From the NCBI GenBank assembly GCA_027533425.1, contig JAPZUD010000002.1, forward strand, positions 1 to 64,000: DNA of 64,000 nt, in the 5' to 3' direction. Both the position numbers and the translations under genes were made by a program. This document shows, piece after piece, positions 59,490-64,000 of the stretch. Source of the DNA: Beijerinckiaceae bacterium. GTDB lineage: Bacteria > Pseudomonadota > Alphaproteobacteria > Rhizobiales > Beijerinckiaceae. The first letter of the stretch is position 1; each line of letters begins with the position of its first letter. The notes under the pieces were generated by a model. The model saw only the letters and a program-made list of their open reading frames with translations. It was not told the origin of the DNA and ran no database searches.

Positions 59490-60791
59490 TTGCGTATTGC
59501 GATTATCGGGAGCGGCATTGCCGGCCACGGCGCCGCCTACCAGTTGACCAAGGCCTATGGTCCCGCCGCCGTCACCGTCTTCGAAAAGGAGAACCGCCCG
59601 GGGGGGCACAGCGCGACGGTGGATATCGTCTATGACGGCATCCCGATTTCCGTCGATACCGGGTTCATCGTCTATAATGAGCTGAACTATCCGCTGATGA
59701 CGGCCCTGTTCGCCGAACTGGGCGTCGAGACCCAGCTTTCCGATATGGGATTTGCGCTGTCGCTGGATGACGGTGCGTTCGAATGGTCCGGCCAGGACAA
59801 GGATGTGCTGGCCTCGATGTTCGCGCAGCCCAGCAACGCGTTGCGGCCGGCCTTCTGGCGCATGCTGGCCGACATGATGCGCTTCAATGCGCGGGCGGTG
59901 AAGGATCTCGAGACCGGCGCCCTTACCGGGCTGACGCTGGGGGCCTATCTCGCCCGAGGCGGCTATGGTGCCTTCTTTCGCGACAATTACATCCTGCCGA
60001 TGGGCGCGGCGATCTGGTCCATGCCCTCCTCGGCCGTGCTCGATTTCCCGGCGCAGAGCTTCGTGGCCTTCTTCAACAACCACCGGCTGCTGCATCTGTC
60101 GCGGCCGCGCTGGCGCACGGTGACAGGCGGAAGCCGGAACTATGTCCGGGCGCTGATCGGCCGCTCTGGACACCAGACGGTCTATGGCGATCCCGTGCTT
60201 GAAGTGCAGCGCGAGGGCGACGGCGTGCGCATCGTGCTCGAAAGCGGTCGCATCGAGACTTTCGATGCCGTTGTGATGGCGACACATTCCGACACGGCTT
60301 CCGAGCTGATCGCCGCGCATTGGCCCGAGGAGGCCGCCATCGTGGCGGATATCCGCTATGCCGAGGCGGATGTGTATCTCCATCGCGACCCGGCCTTCAT
60401 GCCGCGCCGCAAGCGGGCCTGGGCGGCCTGGAACGTTTTGCGGCAACCCGCCCGCGATGCCGCCCCGGTGACGGTGACTTACTGGATGAACCGCCTGCAG
60501 GGGATCGACCCGGCCCGGCCCCTCTTCGTGACGCTGAATCCGCCCGCACCGCCGGCCGAGGGGACAGTGTTCGGCCATTACCGCTACGCCCATCCGCAAT
60601 ATGACCAGGCGGCGATCACCGCGCAGGGCCGGATGGCCGGATTGCAGGGGCGCGGAAGACTGTATTTCGCCGGGGCCTGGATGGGATATGGTTTCCATGA
60701 GGATGGCCTGCGGGCCGGCTTCGACGCGGCAGCCCGGCTCATCGCCGACCGGGCCGGCCATCGCGTGGCCGCCGATCAGGCCGTCGCCTGA
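59490..60791 (+). CDS. FAD-dependent amine-oxidase-family oxidoreductase
   Basis: The roughly 433-residue flavoprotein begins IAIIGSGIAGHGAAYQL with the Rossmann FAD motif. Further family marks are NRPGGHSATVDIVYDGIPIS and the C-terminal RLYFAGAWMGYGFHEDGLRA. The start is taken as TTG at 59490 because AAAGGA (59478-59483) lies 6 bases upstream; a TTG at 59475 would overlap the photolyase stop. It precedes DUF1365 and CFA-like genes, a set found together in many alphaproteobacteria. The enzyme may desaturate a methylated fatty acid on the way to a furan fatty acid, as proposed for UfaD, but this is inference. Confidence 0.88.
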   Translation: MRIAIIGSGIAGHGAAYQLTKAYGPAAVTVFEKENRPGGHSATVDIVYDGIPISVDTGFIVYNELNYPLMTALFAELGVETQLSDMGFALSLDDGAFEWSGQDKDVLASMFAQPSNALRPAFWRMLADMMRFNARAVKDLETGALTGLTLGAYLARGGYGAFFRDNYILPMGAAIWSMPSSAVLDFPAQSFVAFFNNHRLLHLSRPRWRTVTGGSRNYVRALIGRSGHQTVYGDPVLEVQREGDGVRIVLESGRIETFDAVVMATHSDTASELIAAHWPEEAAIVADIRYAEADVYLHRDPAFMPRRKRAWAAWNVLRQPARDAAPVTVTYWMNRLQGIDPARPLFVTLNPPAPPAEGTVFGHYRYAHPQYDQAAITAQGRMAGLQGRGRLYFAGAWMGYGFHEDGLRAGFDAAARLIADRAGHRVAADQAVA

Positions 60792-60801
60792 AGGAAGCCC
60801 G

Positions 60802-61683
60802 ATGACACGCGCCGACTCCTTGGCCTTTCCGCCGCCGGATGTCCCGGCCGTCTTCTATGTCGGCCCGGTCATGCATGCCCGGTTCCGGCCGGTGCCGCAC
60901 CGTTTCCAGTATCAGGTCTTCTCGCTGCTGGTGGATCTTGACCGGCTGGACGAAGCGGCGCGGCTTTCGCGCTTCTTTTCCGTCGGGCGGTTCAACCTGA
61001 TCGGCTTCGACCTGGCGCCGCACGGGCCCAATCCCGGCGATGATCCACGCCGCGCCATCCCCCGTATGCTGGAGGAGGCCGGCATGGCCGAGCCGGTGGA
61101 GAAGGTATTTCTCCTTTGCTATCCTAGGGTTATGGGTTTCGTGTTCAATCCGCTCTCCGTCTATTTCGCCTATGGCCGGAGCGACCGCCTGATCGGCGTT
61201 GTCTATGAGGTGCGGAACACGTTCGGCGAACGGCATTCCTATGTCGCGCCGGTGCAGCAGGGCGAAATCAGCCCCGCCGGTTTGCGGCAGAGCGCCAACA
61301 AGCTGTTCTACGTCTCGCCCTTCCTTGACCAGACAATGCGCTATCTCTTCCGGGTGCTGCCGCCGGGTGGCGATCGGCTGAGCCTCCGGATCCTGGAGAC
61401 CGATCCTGCCGGGCCGATGCTCGCCGCGACTTTCACCGGCCGCCCGGAGCCGATCACCGACCGCGCCTGCCTGCGCCTGACCTTCCGGATGCCGCTGATG
61501 ACGCTGAAAGTCGTTGCCGGCATCCATTTCGAGGCCTTGCGGCTCTGGCTGAAGGGGATACGCTTTTTCTCCCGTCCGGCGCGCCCGCCCGCAATCAGTC
61601 ATGACGGGCGGTTTCTGGACGGGTATCATTTGGGGACGAAGCCCGGCACAACCGGGACAGGGGAGACCGGACATGCAGCCTGA
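60802..61683 (+). CDS. DUF1365 protein
   Basis: The 293-residue protein shows the DUF1365 pattern: YVGPVMHARFRPVPHRFQYQ, LLCYPRVMGFVFNPLSVYFA and YEVRNTFGERHSYV. The family is almost always next to a CFA-like methyltransferase and an FAD enzyme, as here. Its reaction is not established; it is thought to act in fatty-acid modification. AAGGAA lies 5 bases before the ATG, 10 bp after the upstream stop. The stop overlaps the next gene by 11 bp. Confidence 0.92.
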   Translation: MTRADSLAFPPPDVPAVFYVGPVMHARFRPVPHRFQYQVFSLLVDLDRLDEAARLSRFFSVGRFNLIGFDLAPHGPNPGDDPRRAIPRMLEEAGMAEPVEKVFLLCYPRVMGFVFNPLSVYFAYGRSDRLIGVVYEVRNTFGERHSYVAPVQQGEISPAGLRQSANKLFYVSPFLDQTMRYLFRVLPPGGDRLSLRILETDPAGPMLAATFTGRPEPITDRACLRLTFRMPLMTLKVVAGIHFEALRLWLKGIRFFSRPARPPAISHDGRFLDGYHLGTKPGTTGTGETGHAA

Positions 61684-62914
61684 AACACAGCAACCCGTTG
61701 TGCTGACGGCCGGAAATGTCGGCAAGGCCACGCGTGGCCTGCCGCGCACCATGCGGGCCGCCTTGCATTTTGCCACAGGGATCCGGCGCGGCCGGATCGA
61801 TTTCATCCTGCCGACCGGACATCATTTCCGGATTGCCGGCCCGGAATCGGGGCCGCATGCCGAATTGCATGTGCTGAACTGGCGTTTTGCGCGCCGCGTG
61901 ATGTTCGCCGGCGATGTTGGCCTCGGCGAGACCTATCGCGATGGCGACTGGGACAGCCCCGACGTGACGGCTGTGGTGGCCCTGTTCGCGTCCAATGCCG
62001 ATCTCGTCGACAATTTCCTGGCCCGGTCACCGCTGGCGCGCTTCGCCCTGCAGCTCCGCCATCTCGTGCTGAACCGGAATACGAAATCCGGCTCGAAACG
62101 CAACATTTCGGCGCATTACGACCTCGGCAACCGCTTCTATGCGAGCTGGCTGGACCGGGGCATGACCTATTCCTCGGCGATTTTCGAGCCGGGAGACAAT
62201 GACCTGACCGCCGCGCAGGACCGGAAATACCGCATTCTCGCCGATGCGATGGGGGTCCGCCCCGGCGACCACGTGCTTGAGATCGGCTGCGGCTGGGGCG
62301 GGTTTGCGGAATTCCTCGCGCGGGAGCGTTCGGCCCGCGTGACCGCGCTGACGATCAGCCGCGAACAATATGATTATGCGCGCGAGCGGATCGCGCAGGC
62401 CGGGCTGTCCGACAAGGTCGAGATCCGGTTCCAGGATTACCGGGACGAGACCGGCACCTATGACCGGATCGGCTCGATCGAGATGTTCGAGGCGGTCGGC
62501 GAAAGCTACTGGCCCCATTTCTTCCGGACGCTCCGGGAGCGACTGAAACCGGGTGGCACGGCCGGGCTGCAGATCATCACCATTCCCGATCATTTTTTTG
62601 AGGATTACCGGCGGAACGTCGATTTTATCCGCCGGCACATCTTCCCCGGTGGCATGCTGCCCTCGCCGACACGCCTCGGCGAACTGGCCCGTGATGTCGG
62701 CCTCAAGCTGGAAGGCGAGCGCGTCTTCGGCGGCGATTATGCGGAAACGCTCCGTCAATGGCGGGACAATTTCGAAAATGCCTGGCCGCGCCTGCTACCG
62801 ATGGGCTTCGACGAGCGCTTCCGCCGGCTCTGGCGCTATTACCTTTGCTATTGCGAGGCCGGGTTCGATGTCGCCACGATCGATGTGCGGCAGATCGTCT
62901 ATCGCCGGCACTGA
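61673..62914 (+). CDS. cfa: Cyclopropane-fatty-acid synthase-like SAM methyltransferase
   Basis: The 413-residue enzyme has an N-terminal domain and a C-terminal SAM domain with VLEIGCGWGGFAEFLARE, ISREQYDYARERI and the CFA-type SIEMFEAVGESYWPHFFRTL. Members methylate the double bond of membrane unsaturated fatty acids, to cyclopropane or to methyl-branched products that feed furan fatty acids. GGGAGA lies 6 bases before the ATG, which overlaps the DUF1365 end by 11 bp. In Rhodobacter such genes respond to singlet oxygen. It ends the plus-strand operon. Confidence 0.92.
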   Translation: MQPETQQPVVLTAGNVGKATRGLPRTMRAALHFATGIRRGRIDFILPTGHHFRIAGPESGPHAELHVLNWRFARRVMFAGDVGLGETYRDGDWDSPDVTAVVALFASNADLVDNFLARSPLARFALQLRHLVLNRNTKSGSKRNISAHYDLGNRFYASWLDRGMTYSSAIFEPGDNDLTAAQDRKYRILADAMGVRPGDHVLEIGCGWGGFAEFLARERSARVTALTISREQYDYARERIAQAGLSDKVEIRFQDYRDETGTYDRIGSIEMFEAVGESYWPHFFRTLRERLKPGGTAGLQIITIPDHFFEDYRRNVDFIRRHIFPGGMLPSPTRLGELARDVGLKLEGERVFGGDYAETLRQWRDNFENAWPRLLPMGFDERFRRLWRYYLCYCEAGFDVATIDVRQIVYRRH

Positions 62915-62922
62915 CGGGATCA

Positions 62923-62945
62923 GGCGGGGGCGCAAAGCCCCTGCC
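62923..62945. terminator. Hairpin between convergent CFA-like and SDR genes
   Basis: GGCGGGGGC (62923-62931) pairs with GCCCCTGCC (62937-62945) across a GCAAA loop; all nine positions pair on the plus-strand RNA, with one G-U. It lies between convergent stops (62914 and 62954) and could terminate from either side. No T run follows, so strength is uncertain. Confidence 0.5.
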
Positions 62946-62953
62946 GGCCGTCT

Positions 62954-63763
62954 TCAGGGCGTTCCGCCCGGCCTGCCCTTGTCGTTCCAGCCGGTCGACC
63001 AGCTGACGAGCGGCAGATACCAGCGGCGCGGCAGCATGCGCAGGAATTTCAGGAAATAGGTGAAGCGCCGCGGGAAAGTGATCTCGAAGCGGGGGCTGTC
63101 CATGCCGTCCAGCACGCGGATCGCGGCCGGCTCGACATCCATCAGGAACGGCATCGGGAAGGGGTTGGTATCGGTGGCCGGCGTCCGGATGAAACCGGGA
63201 TTGACGACCTGGATCAGGATGCCGGCGAGATCGCCATCGAGTCGGAGGGATTCCGCCATGTTGATCAGGGCGGCCTTGGTGGCGCCATACCCGGCCGAGG
63301 TGGGCAGGCCGGAATAGCCGGCGACCGAGGCGTTGAAGACGATCTGCCCCCGGCCCCGCGGCACCATATGGGGCACCAGCGCATCGAGCGCATTGATTGT
63401 GCCGCCGACATTGACCGCGAAGCTGCGATGCATCTTGCCGGCCTCGAACGGAAACAGCCGGACAGGCAGATAGATGCCGGCATTGAGGAAGGCGCGGGTG
63501 ATGGGGCCGTGTTCCGCCTCGACCTGCCGGACCAGCCCGGCCAGGGCGGCGGCATCGGTCACATCGGCCGGCGCGGGGATGATCCGGCCGGGAAGCCCGG
63601 CAGCCGCCGCAGCCAATGCGGCCAGTTCATCGGGGCGCCGGGCCGTGGCAACCACGCGCCAGCCGCGGCGGGCGGCTTCGAGTGCAACGGCATAGCCGAT
63701 GCCCGAGCTGGCGCCGGTGATCCAGAACAGCCCGTCTTCCGGTTTCGAGATGACGGGTTTCAA
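62954..63763 (-). CDS. Short-chain dehydrogenase/reductase
   Basis: The 269-residue SDR has the cofactor motif ITGASSGIGYAVALEA, the catalytic Ser in FNASVAGYSGLP and YxxxK in SAGYGATKAALIN. The TTG start at 63763 overlaps the ChrR-like gene stop by 4 bp (TTGA), implying translational coupling with the anti-sigma factor gene. Upstream alternatives have no ribosome site. In related alphaproteobacteria such SDRs accompany the rpoE-chrR locus, though the substrate is unknown. Confidence 0.88.
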   Translation of the reverse strand: MKPVISKPEDGLFWITGASSGIGYAVALEAARRGWRVVATARRPDELAALAAAAAGLPGRIIPAPADVTDAAALAGLVRQVEAEHGPITRAFLNAGIYLPVRLFPFEAGKMHRSFAVNVGGTINALDALVPHMVPRGRGQIVFNASVAGYSGLPTSAGYGATKAALINMAESLRLDGDLAGILIQVVNPGFIRTPATDTNPFPMPFLMDVEPAAIRVLDGMDSPRFEITFPRRFTYFLKFLRMLPRRWYLPLVSWSTGWNDKGRPGGTP

Positions 63764-64000
63764 TGGCTTACGAAGCGATTGACCAGCCGGCCGAACGTGC
63801 CCGTCAGGCGCAGCGGCGCGTCCATGACGGCGAAGCAGATGCATTCCTCGTCCGGATCAGCCACGGGAACATGGTCGAGATGCTCGTCGGCGATCACCAT
63901 ATCGCCCCGGCGGTAATGGCCGGTCTCGTCGGTGAAGCCGCCCTGCAGGACCAGCGTCACTTCCGCGCCCTCATGCGAGTGCTGCGGCATCTTCCGGCCG
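63760..64000 (-). CDS. chrR: ChrR-type cupin anti-sigma factor, C-terminal part (cut by window edge)
   Basis: Eighty residues of a zinc-cupin are visible before the window ends: MPQHSHEGAEVTLVLQGGFT, then GHYRRGDMVIADEHLDHVPV, ECICFAVMDAPL and the end RLVNRFVSH. The HxH...E...H arrangement matches the ChrR C-terminal cupin needed to sense singlet oxygen. The N-terminal zinc-binding anti-sigma domain and the cognate ECF sigma gene should lie beyond 64000. It is the likely regulator of the photolyase/FAD/DUF1365/CFA operon opposite, as in the Rhodobacter RpoE/ChrR system. The frame stays open to the edge. Confidence 0.88.
   Translation of the reverse strand, partial: GRKMPQHSHEGAEVTLVLQGGFTDETGHYRRGDMVIADEHLDHVPVADPDEECICFAVMDAPLRLTGTFGRLVNRFVSH

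Noticed and set aside
1-64000. rRNA, tRNA, CRISPR arrays or replication origin
   Set aside because: I found no tRNA cloverleaf-like segments, conserved rRNA sequence, regular direct repeats with spacers or DnaA-box clusters. A tRNA scan or Rfam search could still find something I missed.

Overview
The window is GC-rich, densely coded DNA from an alphaproteobacterium, most likely of the Hyphomicrobiales/Rhizobiales type. The basis is the gene families present: a ChrR-like cupin next to photolyase, CFA-synthase and DUF1365 genes; a globin-coupled chemoreceptor; CoxD/CoxE/CoxG-like maturation genes beside a molybdenum hydroxylase; and a LivF/Tm-1-like fusion. No rRNA, tRNA or CRISPR array was seen. 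Genus cannot be assigned from the sequence alone.

Layout. (1) 1-6300 is an accessory island. It holds the edge of an IS3-family element and four fragments of one Rhs core sequence, two of which carry different C-terminal tips. Each fragment follows a small AT-rich membrane-protein gene, so it reads as an orphan Rhs tip/immunity array on the minus strand. One immunity-like gene is only 42 codons (4322-4450). A HigB/XRE toxin-antitoxin pair sits inside the array. (2) 6300-24300 is mixed chromosomal sequence: a YqaA-like membrane protein, a two-component system, a secreted NTF2-like protein, a metallophosphoesterase plus glycosyltransferase pair, acyl-CoA synthetase plus BASS transporter, a P450 plus ATP-grasp pair, phytoene desaturase, a YkgJ-like Cys-cluster protein and a globin-coupled chemoreceptor. 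(3) 24482-30170 (minus) is a polyamine-type ABC importer with allantoinase PuuE and an NHL-repeat protein. It diverges from a second PuuE paralogue and an ATZ/TRZ-type amidohydrolase (30468-32943, plus). (4) 32944-55923 is about 23 kb of co-directional, often overlapping minus-strand genes. They encode a branched-chain/amide-type ABC importer, an AraC regulator, an unusual Fe-ADH-like protein, a LivF/Tm-1 fusion, a PEP-hydrolase-like TIM barrel, a giant repeat-rich flotillin, two CoxG-like SRPBCC proteins, a four-gene molybdenum hydroxylase with its large subunit split in two, CoxD/CoxE-like maturation proteins, two further hydrolases, an SMP-30/isochorismatase fusion and 5-hydroxyisourate hydrolase. 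(5) 56159-64000 has a Gfo/Idh/MocA oxidoreductase, an ankyrin protein and a singlet-oxygen/photo-oxidative stress module: photolyase, FAD enzyme, DUF1365 and CFA-like methyltransferase, facing an SDR and a ChrR-like anti-sigma factor cut by the window edge.

Regions 3 and 4 together look like a large catabolic region for purines or other N-heterocycles: import, molybdenum-dependent hydroxylation, ring opening by amidohydrolases, HIUase and allantoinase. No urate oxidase or allantoicase is visible, so the true substrate may not be urate.

The least explained signals are a dispersed repeat family of about 110-180 bp (six copies, all in the same orientation, in the first 22 kb), a 72-bp duplicated scrap of the local histidine kinase gene next to one repeat copy, the 44-residue (4 x 11) repeats in the flotillin, and the protein-coding palindromic insertion in one Rhs copy.
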